A stretch of 36,820 nt of DNA from DASSWB01 sp035705495 (GCA_035705495.1 DASSWB010000090.1:1-36820), one strand, 5' to 3'; counted from the stretch's first letter, positions 16,660 through 24,710 are shown. Program-made: numbers and translations. The notes: a model not told the origin generated them from the letters alone.

Positions 16660-17103
16660 ATGAACATACATAAAATATTAAAATACTTGGCCATAGTGGT
16701 TGGTGTTATTGGCCTTATTTTTTTAGCTCGGGTCTTAATCGCAGGCGATCAAGCTATTACAGACTCAGCTGATGTTCAGGCCAGTGTTGTGAATCCTTTC
16801 CTATATATCGCTTATTTTGTTTTTGTTTTTGTTGTAGCGTTGGTTTTGGTATTCGTCATCAAAGGCTTGTTCACTAAGAATGTAAAAAACACTTTAATTT
16901 CTACTGGTATTTTGTTGTTGCTAGTTGCAATAGCTTACTTTTTAGCTGATGGGAATGCGATGTACGATAGGAATAACAATAGTCAAATAATTTCTGAATC
17001 AGGATCCAAATGGGTTGGCACTGGGTTAATTACCTTTTATTTTTTAGGTGCCTTAGCAATTGGAACCATGATTTTTTCAGGCGTTAAAAAATTAATTAAA
17101 TAA
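16660..17103 (+). CDS. Conserved four-TM membrane protein in ExbB/ExbD operon
   Basis: 147 aa of unknown function. About four TM helices: residues 8-27, 47-67, 79-96 and 120-142, with a short Asp/Asn-rich loop (DGNAMYDRNNNSQ) between the last two. The gene is 24 bases after exbB and one base before exbD, so it is made together with the proton channel and may be an accessory subunit of it. Nothing enzymatic is visible. Confidence 0.85.
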   Translation: MNIHKILKYLAIVVGVIGLIFLARVLIAGDQAITDSADVQASVVNPFLYIAYFVFVFVVALVLVFVIKGLFTKNVKNTLISTGILLLLVAIAYFLADGNAMYDRNNNSQIISESGSKWVGTGLITFYFLGALAIGTMIFSGVKKLIK

Positions 17104-17104
17104 T

Positions 17105-17701
17105 ATGGCTAGACGATCAGCACCGGAAGTGAATGCCGGCTCTATGGCCGACATTGCTTTCCTTCTATTGATTTTCTTTCTTGTAACTACCAAAATATCG
17201 ACTGATAGTGGTATTAACTCGAAATTACCTCAATGGCAGCCAGAAGATGTTCCTCCACCCAAAATAAAACAGAAGAATATTTTTACTGTTATCATTGATA
17301 ATAATGGACAACTTTTGGTAGAGGACGAATTGATGGAATTGGAAAATTTACGTGAATCGGCTATTGCTTTTCTTGATAATGGAGCAGAAGGTTGCGATTA
17401 TTGCCAAGGAACGGGAGATCCAAATTCTTCTGATAATCCGGAGAAAGCCATTATTTCGCTTCAGAATGATCGTAAAACCAGTTATGGAGATTATATTGCC
17501 GTAATGAACGAATTGGTTGGCGCCTATAATACACTAAGGAACAGGGAAGCTGAGCGTATGTATGGTCAATCATTTGTAGAAATGGAGAAAAACTTTTACG
17601 ACGGAACCTACCCTGGTAATAAGGCGAAATTGGAAGAGAGGATTGAAATTATTAGAAATATGTATCCTCAGAAATTATCAGAAGCAGAACCAAAAGAATA
17701 A
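17105..17701 (+). CDS. exbD: ExbD/TolR-family proton-channel subunit, copy 1
   Basis: 198 aa. A short cytoplasmic N-terminus precedes one TM helix (about residues 15-30) with the conserved proton-carrying Asp16 in SMADIAFLLLIFFL. The periplasmic domain is longer than in E. coli ExbD (about 141 aa) and holds an insertion with CDYC (Cys97 and Cys100) followed by TGDPNSSDNPEKAIISLQNDRK, typical of flavobacterial copies as far as I recall. It precedes a second exbD by 23 bases; paired exbD genes could form a heteromeric TM stator. Confidence 0.93.
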   Translation: MARRSAPEVNAGSMADIAFLLLIFFLVTTKISTDSGINSKLPQWQPEDVPPPKIKQKNIFTVIIDNNGQLLVEDELMELENLRESAIAFLDNGAEGCDYCQGTGDPNSSDNPEKAIISLQNDRKTSYGDYIAVMNELVGAYNTLRNREAERMYGQSFVEMEKNFYDGTYPGNKAKLEERIEIIRNMYPQKLSEAEPKE

Positions 17702-17724
17702 ATAAATAAGCTAAATTTTTGATT

Positions 17725-18204
17725 ATGTCTAAATTCAAAAAGAAAAAGAACGATGAAATGCCGGCTATTTCTACGGCTTCGTTGCCCGATATCGTTTTTA
17801 TGTTACTTTTTTTCTTTATGGTTGCAACAGAGATGCGAGATAGCACGCTATTGATTCAAAATGAACTTCCCTATGCAGATCAGGTGGAAAAACTTGAAAA
17901 AAAGGATTTGGTAATGTACATTTATGCTGGTCAGCCCAGCGAGCGATATAGGTCTACTGCGGGTAGTGCTGCCAGAATACAGTTAAATGACAAGTTTGCT
18001 GATGTTGAAGATATCCAAAAATTTATTTATTCAGAAAGGGAATCAAAGAGGGAAGAACTGGTGGATAAATTAATTACTGCCTTGAAGGTGGACAAGGAAA
18101 CCAACATGGGTCTTGTATCCGATATTAAACAAGAGTTACGTAAAGCTGAAGCGCTTAAAATCAATTATACTACTAGAACGGGAGATGCTTCTAAAAATCA
18201 GTAG
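17725..18204 (+). CDS. exbD: ExbD/TolR-family proton-channel subunit, copy 2
   Basis: 159 aa. A Lys-rich cytoplasmic N-terminus (KFKKKKND) precedes a TM helix with Asp22 in LPDIVFMLLFFFMVATEM. The periplasmic part is shorter than copy 1 and lacks its Cys insertion. ATG 17725 was chosen; the in-frame TTG at 17719 is only two codons earlier. Last gene of the exbB operon, ending before the terminator at 18229-18255. Confidence 0.93.
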   Translation: MSKFKKKKNDEMPAISTASLPDIVFMLLFFFMVATEMRDSTLLIQNELPYADQVEKLEKKDLVMYIYAGQPSERYRSTAGSAARIQLNDKFADVEDIQKFIYSERESKREELVDKLITALKVDKETNMGLVSDIKQELRKAEALKINYTTRTGDASKNQ

Positions 18205-18228
18205 TTTGAATATCTTATGATTACATTT

Positions 18229-18255
18229 AAACATCCCTTAGGGGATGTTTTTTTA
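18229..18255 (+). terminator. Rho-independent terminator after exbD
   Basis: Perfect 9-bp stem AAACATCCC/GGGATGTTT (18229-18250) with loop TTAG, followed by a run of T. Confidence 0.9.
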
Positions 18256-18285
18256 TTTTAAGCAATGTGCTGCATTGTAAAATAT

Positions 18286-18293
18286 TATCTTTG
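18286..18293 (+). promoter_or_regulatory. -7 box of porT
   Basis: TATCTTTG, matching TAnnTTTG, 14 bases before the porT ATG at 18308. Confidence 0.5.
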
Positions 18294-18307
18294 TTCAAAC
18301 CTGACGT

Positions 18308-18997
18308 ATGAGGAGAGTCTTCTTTTTTATATTAATAATTTTTGTGGTTTCCACAGCCACTGGTCAAACAGATTCTACTGATGTAATCATTGATTCCAAT
18401 TACAGGGAAGATCAATTTTATCTTGGCTTATCTTTTAATATTTTAAATGAGAAACCTATTGGCTTATCTCAGACCGGTTTTTCCGGAGGGGTTTTTGTCG
18501 GTGCGATGAGGGATTTTCCATTAAATAAACGAAGAAATATTGCTATTGCGGTTGGATTGGGTTGGGCTTTTAATACGTATAATCAAAATTTAGGCATTTA
18601 TAAAAACTCGAATAACAATACGCTTTATACGATTCTGGGGGATGAGGAATACGATACAAATCGCTTTAATACATTTTCTATAGAAGTGCCAATTGAATTC
18701 CGTTGGAGAACATCAACGCCTACAGTTTATAATTTTTGGAGAATCTATCCCGGTTTCAAATTCGGATATATATATGGTTTCAAATCAAAGTTTCTTGAAG
18801 GGGACCATGAAGAAGTATCCAAAAATCCAGACGGACTGGAAAGGATTCGATTTGGCGCCACTCTTTCAATGGGAAAGGCTAACTTTAATGTGAATTTTTA
18901 TTACGGGCTCAATCCTATGTTTGAAGGTATAACAAATGGAAATACGGATATTGAATTTTCCGTTCTCAAAATCGGGCTGATTTTTTACATTTTATAA
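18308..18997 (+). CDS. porT: PorT-family outer-membrane protein
   Basis: 229 aa with a signal peptide (VFFFILIIFVVSTATG, then QTDS) and a beta-barrel-like body (FYLGLSFNILNEKPIGLSQ, GGVFVGAMRDFPLNKRRN, FNVNFYYGLNPMF) ending in a hydrophobic strand. The length and the segment ISDGF-like GLSQTGFSGG resemble PorT/SprT, an outer-membrane protein needed for type IX secretion. The neighbourhood (exbD genes before, rpoN behind) is the usual one in flavobacteria. Its stop codon lies in the palindrome TTATAA shared with the convergent gene, an overlap of 6 bases. Confidence 0.75.
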   Translation: MRRVFFFILIIFVVSTATGQTDSTDVIIDSNYREDQFYLGLSFNILNEKPIGLSQTGFSGGVFVGAMRDFPLNKRRNIAIAVGLGWAFNTYNQNLGIYKNSNNNTLYTILGDEEYDTNRFNTFSIEVPIEFRWRTSTPTVYNFWRIYPGFKFGYIYGFKSKFLEGDHEEVSKNPDGLERIRFGATLSMGKANFNVNFYYGLNPMFEGITNGNTDIEFSVLKIGLIFYIL

Positions 18998-19600
18998 CCA
19001 GTACTGGAGCATTAACAATTGGGGTATAATTCCAATAAATACTCCGATAATAAGTTCTGGGATAGAATGTGATTTTGATTCTAAACGGGAACTGGCAACC
19101 AATCCGTTTGCTACGATTAGAAACGCCAGCGTATCCAAAAGATTTACTTTAAAATAGATGCTCAAAGCTATTAAAAACATGGTTAGTCCGGATATCCCTA
19201 CCATGTGTAAGCTTATTTTTAAGTTCAGAAAAGCAAGTATTAAACTGGTCATACTGGAGAATAGAACTCCCAGGAAAAAATAATGTAACTCCGGAAAATC
19301 AACCTCGTCAAAAATAATCTTTAGCACCAGAAGATAAAGAAGTACAATGTAAAGCAATAAAGGCAGTATTCTTTCCTTTGCTTTTTCAAGAAAAATATTT
19401 CCTGCCAATCCCAATGTTCTAAGCAAAAAGAAAAAAACAATGGGTATAAAAACCGTGATGATAGCTATTGCCAACAATTTAGCATCGATCAGAGGGCGGG
19501 GGAAAAATCTTGATGAAAAGGTGAAATACAGAATGCAACCGAAAAAAGGAATAAAAATAGGATGAAAAATGTAAGAAATGATCTTAAGAAAGATTCTCAT
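18992..19600 (-). CDS. PAP2-like multi-TM membrane protein with altered active site
   Basis: 202 aa with about six TM helices. It keeps weak traces of the PAP2 lipid phosphatase motifs: KAKERILP near the first loop, LHMVGISGL where PSGH is expected, and SRLESKSHSIPE at the end, which fits SRX5HX3D except that the last Asp is Glu. The Pro and second His positions of the middle motif are not conserved. It may be an inactive or altered phosphatase; the function is unknown. The start overlaps the rpoN stop by 4 bases (ATGA), so it is translated with rpoN, and it converges on porT. Confidence 0.7.
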   Translation of the reverse strand: MRIFLKIISYIFHPIFIPFFGCILYFTFSSRFFPRPLIDAKLLAIAIITVFIPIVFFFLLRTLGLAGNIFLEKAKERILPLLLYIVLLYLLVLKIIFDEVDFPELHYFFLGVLFSSMTSLILAFLNLKISLHMVGISGLTMFLIALSIYFKVNLLDTLAFLIVANGLVASSRLESKSHSIPELIIGVFIGIIPQLLMLQYWL

Positions 19601-21054
19601 ATTTCCTTTCTTAATCTGGCGACTGGAATGTCTAATTGTTCCCGGTATTTTGCAATGGTCCTTCGAGCAATTGGATAACCTTTTTCCTTAAGTACTTTAG
19701 CTAATTTATCATCTGTCAAAGGTTTTCTTTTGTCTTCCTCTTCTATAGACATTTCTAGGATTTTCTTGATTTCTCTTGTGGAAACATCTTCGCCTTGATC
19801 GTTTTTCATGGATTCAGAAAAGAATTCCTTGATCAATTTTGTTCCGTACGGTGTGTCAACATATTTGCTATTTGCAACGCGAGATACGGTTGAAACATCC
19901 ATTTCAATTTCGTCAGCAATATCTTTTAGGATCATCGGCTTCAGGTTTCGCTCGTCGCCAGTCAGAAAAAATTCCTTTTGATAATGCATAATGGCACTCA
20001 TTGTTACCATTAAAGTCTGTTGTCTTTGTTTTATGGCTTCAATAAACCACTTGGCCGAATCAAGTTTTTGCTTGATAAACATTACTGCATCTTTTTGTGC
20101 CTTCGATTTTTCCTTTGATTCCTTATATCCTTTCAACATTTCGCTATAATCTCTGGAAACGTGCATTTCCGGAGCGTTACGTCCATTCAAGCTCAGTTCG
20201 AGTTCGCCGTCCACGATTCTGATGGTAAAATCCGGTACCACATGTTCAACAGCTCTATTTCCGCCGGAAAAAGCACCGCCAGGCTTTGGATTTAAATGTT
20301 CAATAACATCAATGACTTCTCTCAGTTCATCTTCTTGTATATTATGCTTTGAAAGAAGTTTATCGTAATGTTTTTTGGAAAATTGTTCAAATGATTTATC
20401 TAGAATTTCATAGGCAAGAACATTGTATTTTGTCTGCTCCTTTCTTTTTAGTTGGATCAAAAGACATTCTTTTAAATTTCTTGCTCCCACACCTGCCGGA
20501 TCCAGATTTTGAACCAATTCCAGTACCTTCTCTACCTTGTCTTCATCGGTATACACGTTTTGCGTGAAAGCTAAATCATCAACTATGTCGGGTATGGATC
20601 TTCTTATATATCCACTTTCATCTACACTACCGACCAAAAATTCTGCAATTTGTTGCTCCGTATCATTTAGCGGATAGGTGCTCAACTGGGTCAGTAAATT
20701 CTGCGTAAAAGAGGTGCCAGATGCATAGGGCATGCTTTTTTCCTCATCGTCAGCACTATAATTATTCGCTTGAAGTCGATAACTCGGAATTTCATCATCA
20801 CTTAGATACTCATCTACATTTATATCGGTCTCTATTGTTTCATTTCCGAAGTCGTCATCACTGTTTTCGTTGCTGAAGTTATCATCATAATCGTCCTGCA
20901 CTTCTTTTCCACCTTCAAGTGCCGGATTTTCTTCCAGTTCCTGTTTTATCCGCTGTTCAAATGCTTGTGTAGGAAGTTGGATCAATTTCATCAACTGAAT
21001 CTGCTGAGGAGACAACTTCTGGGAAAGCTTATAATTTAATTGCTGCTTTAGCAT
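19597..21054 (-). CDS. rpoN: RNA polymerase sigma-54 factor
   Basis: 485 aa. Region I at the N-terminus is Gln/Leu-rich (LSPQQIQLMKLIQLPTQAFE) and binds activators. An acidic region II follows (about residues 50-100, Asp/Glu-rich). The core-binding domain holds LDPAGVGARNLKECL, and the C-terminal RpoN box is ARRTIAKYREQL, which contacts the -24 promoter element. Length fits the family. A -7 box (21074-21081) lies 20 bases upstream of ATG. The PAP2-like gene overlaps its end, forming an operon. Confidence 0.97.
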   Translation of the reverse strand: MLKQQLNYKLSQKLSPQQIQLMKLIQLPTQAFEQRIKQELEENPALEGGKEVQDDYDDNFSNENSDDDFGNETIETDINVDEYLSDDEIPSYRLQANNYSADDEEKSMPYASGTSFTQNLLTQLSTYPLNDTEQQIAEFLVGSVDESGYIRRSIPDIVDDLAFTQNVYTDEDKVEKVLELVQNLDPAGVGARNLKECLLIQLKRKEQTKYNVLAYEILDKSFEQFSKKHYDKLLSKHNIQEDELREVIDVIEHLNPKPGGAFSGGNRAVEHVVPDFTIRIVDGELELSLNGRNAPEMHVSRDYSEMLKGYKESKEKSKAQKDAVMFIKQKLDSAKWFIEAIKQRQQTLMVTMSAIMHYQKEFFLTGDERNLKPMILKDIADEIEMDVSTVSRVANSKYVDTPYGTKLIKEFFSESMKNDQGEDVSTREIKKILEMSIEEEDKRKPLTDDKLAKVLKEKGYPIARRTIAKYREQLDIPVARLRKEI

Positions 21055-21073
21055 TTGTGATGGTTATTTAAAA

Positions 21074-21081
21074 CAAAAATA
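21074..21081 (-). promoter_or_regulatory. -7 box of rpoN
   Basis: Minus-strand TATTTTTG, 19 bases before the ATG at 21054. The -33 element is not clear. Nothing else was found in the 232-base gap up to the dipeptidase except that gene's terminator. Confidence 0.45.
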
Positions 21082-21251
21082 AGCAAATCTTTAGTCAAGT
21101 TATATGAAGGCCTTTTAAATGTCTCAGAAAATTTTGTTAAGTCTTTAAATGCTTAATTGGATTCCATAAGTATAGTTTTTTGTACAACAAATCTTATTTA
21201 ATGCCGAATGTAAATCTTCTGAACTTTCAGAAAAATATTAGTGTAAGACTT

Positions 21252-21281
21252 CTAAAAAACAAACCCCTAACAATAAGGGGT
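21252..21281 (-). terminator. Rho-independent terminator of the dipeptidase gene
   Basis: On the minus strand ACCCCT and AGGGGT form a 6-bp stem (21263-21281) followed by TTTGTTTTTT. It begins 5 bases after the stop codon. Confidence 0.8.
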
Positions 21282-21286
21282 CATTG

Positions 21287-22681
21287 TTATGGCGTATTTT
21301 TCAAGTTTGCATAATGTTTATAAAACAAAGGAATTGTCTCAATACCTTTTAAAAAATTCCAAATTCCGAAATGTTCATTAGGAGAATGTATGGCATCACT
21401 GTCCAAACCAAATCCCATTAAAATGGTTTTGCTTTTTAGCTCTTTTTCAAAAAGTGAAACAATCGGAATGCTTCCACCACTTCTTTGCGGTATAGGTTCT
21501 TTGCCAAATGATTCTTCATAAGCACGGCTTGCCGCTTCATACTCGACCGTATCTATAGGGGTTACATAACCCTGGCCACCATGATGGGGTTTTACCTTAA
21601 CGTTTACTCCTTTTGGCGCTATTTTTTCAAAATGATTTTTAAACAAATCCGTGATTTCTTTCCAATCTTGATTTGGGACCAATCGCATTGAAATTTTGGC
21701 AAACGCCTTGCTTGGGATTACCGTTTTAGCTCCTTCGCCAGTGTAACCTCCCCAAATTCCATTGACGTCCAATGTGGGGCGAATGGAATTTCGTTCGTTT
21801 GTTGTATAGCCTTCTTCCCCATAAACATCTTCGATATTTAAAGAATTTTTATAATGCTCCAATGAAAATGGAGCTTCAGCCATTCTCGCCCTTTCATCAA
21901 GGGATAATTCTTCAACTTTATCATAAAATCCCGGAATGTTAATCCGGTTGTCGTCATCATGCAAGGCGGCGATCATTTTCGAGAGAATATTGATGGGATT
22001 GGCCACTGCGCCTCCGTAAAGTCCGCTGTGAAGATCACGATTGGGACCGGTAACTTCTACTTCAACATAACTCAATCCACGAAGTCCAGTGGTGATGGAA
22101 GGCACATCTTTCGCAATCATTCCCGTATCACTAATAAGAATTACATCATTCGCCAACTTTTGCTTATTTAATTTCACAAAATCAGTAAGACTCACACTAC
22201 CAATCTCCTCTTCCCCTTCAATCATGAATTTCACATTACACGGTAGAACTGAATTGACGGTCATAAACTCCAATGCCTTTACATGCATAAACATTTGACC
22301 TTTATCATCACACGCGCCTCTGGCAAATATTGCGCCTTCGGGATGCAATTCTGTTTTTTTTATTTCTGGTTCAAAAGGTGGGCTGTTCCAGAGGTCCAAA
22401 GGATCGGGCGGTTGTACGTCATAATGACCATAAACCAAAATGGTTGGCAAATTGGGGTCTATGATTTTTTCTGCATAGACAATAGGATTGCCTGGAGTCT
22501 CACAGATTTCGACAAGATCACAACCTGCATTTAATAAAGATTTTTTTATCTGTTCTGCCGTTTTAATTACTTCCTCTTTATATGCGGGATCAGCACTAAT
22601 TGATGGTATTTTAAGTAGATCAATGAGTTCTTGTACAAACCGGTCTTTATTGCTCGAAATATATTCTTTTATTTTTTCCAT
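21287..22681 (-). CDS. M20-family dipeptidase/peptidase
   Basis: 464-aa zinc peptidase of the M20 family (dipeptidase type), cytoplasmic, degrading dipeptides. The metal and catalytic residues are in VYGHYDVQPPDPLDLW (His, Asp), FARGACDDKGQ (bridging Asp) and MIEGEEEIGS (catalytic Glu pair). The dimerisation lid domain holds GPNRDLHSGLYGG, and the last metal His is in SDAIHSPNEHFG. ATG 22681 (MEKIKEYISSNKD) was chosen; the frame runs open upstream to 22786, but that stretch has no family similarity and reaches into the tRNA-Leu promoter. A TATCTTTA box at 22700-22707 may be its promoter. Confidence 0.95.
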   Translation of the reverse strand: MEKIKEYISSNKDRFVQELIDLLKIPSISADPAYKEEVIKTAEQIKKSLLNAGCDLVEICETPGNPIVYAEKIIDPNLPTILVYGHYDVQPPDPLDLWNSPPFEPEIKKTELHPEGAIFARGACDDKGQMFMHVKALEFMTVNSVLPCNVKFMIEGEEEIGSVSLTDFVKLNKQKLANDVILISDTGMIAKDVPSITTGLRGLSYVEVEVTGPNRDLHSGLYGGAVANPINILSKMIAALHDDDNRINIPGFYDKVEELSLDERARMAEAPFSLEHYKNSLNIEDVYGEEGYTTNERNSIRPTLDVNGIWGGYTGEGAKTVIPSKAFAKISMRLVPNQDWKEITDLFKNHFEKIAPKGVNVKVKPHHGGQGYVTPIDTVEYEAASRAYEESFGKEPIPQRSGGSIPIVSLFEKELKSKTILMGFGLDSDAIHSPNEHFGIWNFLKGIETIPLFYKHYANLKNTP

Positions 22682-22735
22682 GACATTTTTTGAAGAATGT
22701 AAAGATAAGAAAAAAGCAAAATTTATGCTGAGCTG

Positions 22736-22765
22736 TTTGTAATATGAAACAAATATGTATATTTG
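22736..22765 (+). promoter_or_regulatory. Promoter of tRNA-Leu
   Basis: TTTG (22736-22739), an 18-base spacer and TATATTTG (22758-22765), the best full Bacteroidetes-type promoter in the window, 27 bases before the tRNA. Confidence 0.75.
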
Positions 22766-22792
22766 CATCCGCTTTCCAGCGGTCATATTTAT

Positions 22793-22874
22793 GCGGGCGT
22801 GGTGGAATTGGTAGACACGCCAGACTTAGGATCTGGTGCCGCAAGGTGTGGAGGTTCGAGTCCTCTCGCCCGCA
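22793..22874 (+). tRNA. tRNA-Leu(UAG)
   Basis: 82-nt class II tRNA. Acceptor GCGGGCG (22793-22799) pairs with CGCCCGC (22867-22873), discriminator A. The D loop has AATTGGTAGAC, the anticodon loop CTTAGGA gives anticodon UAG, and the T loop is TTCGAGT. CCA is not encoded. Confidence 0.97.
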
Positions 22875-22877
22875 CTT

Positions 22878-22920
22878 AAAACCTCAATTTCTTCTTTAAG
22901 ATCTTGAGGTTTTTGTTTTT
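22878..22920 (+). terminator. Terminator after tRNA-Leu
   Basis: 10-bp stem AAAACCTCAA/TTGAGGTTTT (22878-22887 and 22904-22913) with a 16-base loop, followed by a T-rich run. Confidence 0.75.
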
Positions 22921-23070
22921 CTTCTTGATTGGTACGCTTGTAGAAACCGATTTATCAAAAATTTAACGGTCTGTTTTATTAAAAATTTGTTAAGTGTAAA
23001 TTCAAAAGGATTAGATTTACCTTAACTTGTTCCCTGATTTACAATGGAGTATTAATAAAATTTGATAATT

Positions 23071-23703
23071 ATGAAAAAATTTACCTATTTATTTGCTTTG
23101 GTGCTTTTCTCTTGTAGTATTGACAGCACAACTGACAAGACACAAGAGGTGGAGAATTCAGAATTAAAACAGTTGACTGCAATGCACAATAAAGAAAATA
23201 ACGGATTGTTGGCAGAATACGACTCAAATATTATTGCACCTGGAATGGTCGACAATGAACTTGTTCTGGTAAACACCAAGAACGGCATCAATGAAACTTT
23301 CTATCTTTTAAAGTTTGAAGAAACACCTCCCAAAGAATTGCAAAATTTGGAAAAAGGAAGCTATGAAATAGTGGATCTTCATGGTGAACTTATCCTAAAA
23401 CATGATGGTAAAACTTTTTATTTTTCGACGCTAGAAAAACCTGAGTACAAGGATGTGTTTAAAGGAGATAAAACCTATATGGTTTTTGAAATTTCCAAAC
23501 ATCATATAGAGGATGACGTGCGTAAAAGCGTTGACGGAGTAAATTATTTTGAAACTTTAAAACGAAGAGCAGAGTGCAAGTGTGTCTCAATTTTTAGTTA
23601 CGAGACTTGTGATGCGGGTGGAGAAGGAACGAGCTATTGTTCAAGTTCCGCTTGTTCGGTTTCTTGTAGGGAACGATATTTTGCATGTTGCCAAAATGGA
23701 TAA
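23071..23703 (+). CDS. Lipoprotein with C-terminal eight-cysteine motif, paralogue 1
   Basis: 210 aa, family not recognised. Lipoprotein signal peptide with lipidated Cys15 (LVLFSCS). A middle part of about 150 residues with beta-strand-like segments (ETFYLLKFEE, SYEIVDLHGELILKHDGKTFYF, YMVFEISKHHI) follows. The tail (residues 167-210) has eight Cys spaced C-x-C-x8-C-x9-C-x4-C-x3-C-x6-C-C around ETCDAGGEG. The tail is nearly identical in the next gene, while the middle has diverged. The ATG at 23071 was chosen since the earlier in-frame TTG (23062) adds only three residues. Eight Cys suggest four disulfides in a secreted domain. It sits alone between tRNA-Leu and its paralogue. Confidence 0.8.
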   Translation: MKKFTYLFALVLFSCSIDSTTDKTQEVENSELKQLTAMHNKENNGLLAEYDSNIIAPGMVDNELVLVNTKNGINETFYLLKFEETPPKELQNLEKGSYEIVDLHGELILKHDGKTFYFSTLEKPEYKDVFKGDKTYMVFEISKHHIEDDVRKSVDGVNYFETLKRRAECKCVSIFSYETCDAGGEGTSYCSSSACSVSCRERYFACCQNG

Positions 23704-23733
23704 TTTTTTTGGAATTATTTGGTATTCACTAAT

Positions 23734-23741
23734 TAACTTTG
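23734..23741 (+). promoter_or_regulatory. -7 box of lipoprotein paralogue 2, inside an inverted repeat
   Basis: TAACTTTG, preceded by TTTG (23708-23711) after 22 bases. The box lies in a perfect inverted repeat AATTAAC-TTT-GTTAATT (23731-23747). Upstream of paralogue 1 a similar TTAACTTGTTCC (23022-23033) is seen, as expected after duplication. Confidence 0.45.
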
Positions 23742-23767
23742 TTAATTCCTCTCTTATTTGAAAAATT

Positions 23768-24388
23768 ATGAAAATATTTTTTTATCTAATTGTTTTTTGC
23801 CTTTTTTCGTGTAGCTCAGATCCGACTTCCAATAATAATTCAAAAGAAGGGAAAAAAACATTTTTACATGAAGTTACCGACTTGTACAACAGTAAATTTG
23901 AAGACTCCCCGGAAGCGGAATATATTAGCAATAAAATCAAAGTTGGAAATACGGATAACGCGGTTTTATTGATAGACCATGCCAATGAGTCTTTTTATAT
24001 GTTGAAATTTGAAGAAGTACCTGAGGAAGTGCTAAAACATTTAAAGGAAGGGGATTGTGAAATTGTTGACCTTAAAGGTGAATTGGTACTAAGATTTGAA
24101 AATAAAACTTTTTATTTTTCAACGCATAGAAAACCGAAACATTCCGAATTCTTTAAGAGCAACAACAATTATTCTGTTTATGAAATTTCCAAACATCTTA
24201 TAAACGACGAAGTTGATTTCAAAGAATCAGATTATTTGGCAACTCTTGTGAAAAAAGCTGAGTGTAAATGTGTATCTATTTGGAGCTACGAAACCTGTGA
24301 TGCAGGAGGTGAAGGTTCAGGTTATTGCTCTGGGTCAACATGTTCCGTGGCTTGTAATGAACGCTACTTTGCTTGTTGCCAAAATTAA
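23768..24388 (+). CDS. Lipoprotein with C-terminal eight-cysteine motif, paralogue 2
   Basis: 206 aa, tandem paralogue of the preceding gene, 64 bases downstream. Lipidated Cys15 in CLFSCSSD. The middle region shares patches such as FYMLKFEE, CEIVDLKGELVLRFENKTFYFS and YEISKHLI. The 43-residue tail matches paralogue 1 at 36 positions and keeps all eight Cys and the ETCDAGGEG block. The extra Cys in the middle (GDCEIVD) is not shared. Function unknown: an exported disulfide-rich lipoprotein, perhaps surface-exposed. It ends at the terminator 24411-24440. Confidence 0.8.
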   Translation: MKIFFYLIVFCLFSCSSDPTSNNNSKEGKKTFLHEVTDLYNSKFEDSPEAEYISNKIKVGNTDNAVLLIDHANESFYMLKFEEVPEEVLKHLKEGDCEIVDLKGELVLRFENKTFYFSTHRKPKHSEFFKSNNNYSVYEISKHLINDEVDFKESDYLATLVKKAECKCVSIWSYETCDAGGEGSGYCSGSTCSVACNERYFACCQN

Positions 24389-24410
24389 ATGGAAATAAAG
24401 TGTATTTTAC

Positions 24411-24440
24411 AAACAACCTTCTTTTGGAGGTTGTTTTTTT
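24411..24440 (+). terminator. Rho-independent terminator after the lipoprotein pair
   Basis: Stem of 11 bp (one G-T pair), AAACAACCTTC with GGAGGTTGTTT (24411-24436), loop TTTT, and then a run of T. Confidence 0.88.
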
Positions 24441-24449
24441 ATCATTCTA

Positions 24450-24710
24450 TTATTCTTTTCCGTATTTAAAAATGAAGTAAAGCATGAGCGAATTTAAAAT
24501 CACCGCGATACTGTTCGTAATGATGATAGGAAAATCCTTTTTTATGATTCCGTAAACCACCCATAAGGAAAGACCAGTGAGTAGTACCAAAAACATTTTT
24601 AAAGAAACATCTTCAGCTTCTTTGGTTTTATAGGCTTTTATTAATTGAGGGACTACTGCCACTGTTGTACACAATCCTGCCGTGAGTCCTAAAATATTCG
24701 TCCAATCCAA
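24450..24710 (-). CDS. SemiSWEET sugar transporter
   Basis: 86 aa with one triple-helix bundle (three TM segments at about residues 5-25, 38-56 and 62-82), the size of bacterial SemiSWEETs, which work as dimers to move sugars down a gradient. The Pro-Gln motif VAVVPQLIKAYKTKEA in TM1 and the loop DVSLKMFLVLLTG match the MtN3/PQ-loop signature. The substrate is not known from sequence. A single-gene unit convergent with the lipoprotein genes. Confidence 0.92.
   Translation of the reverse strand: MDWTNILGLTAGLCTTVAVVPQLIKAYKTKEAEDVSLKMFLVLLTGLSLWVVYGIIKKDFPIIITNSIAVILNSLMLYFIFKYGKE

Noticed and set aside
22682..22786. Upstream extension of the dipeptidase by 35 residues
   Set aside because: The added residues have no family similarity and reach past the probable promoter into the tRNA-Leu control region.
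22793..24440. tRNA-Leu followed by the lipoprotein pair as a genomic island
   Set aside because: No integrase gene and no repeat of the tRNA 3' end were found downstream, so an island cannot be claimed.
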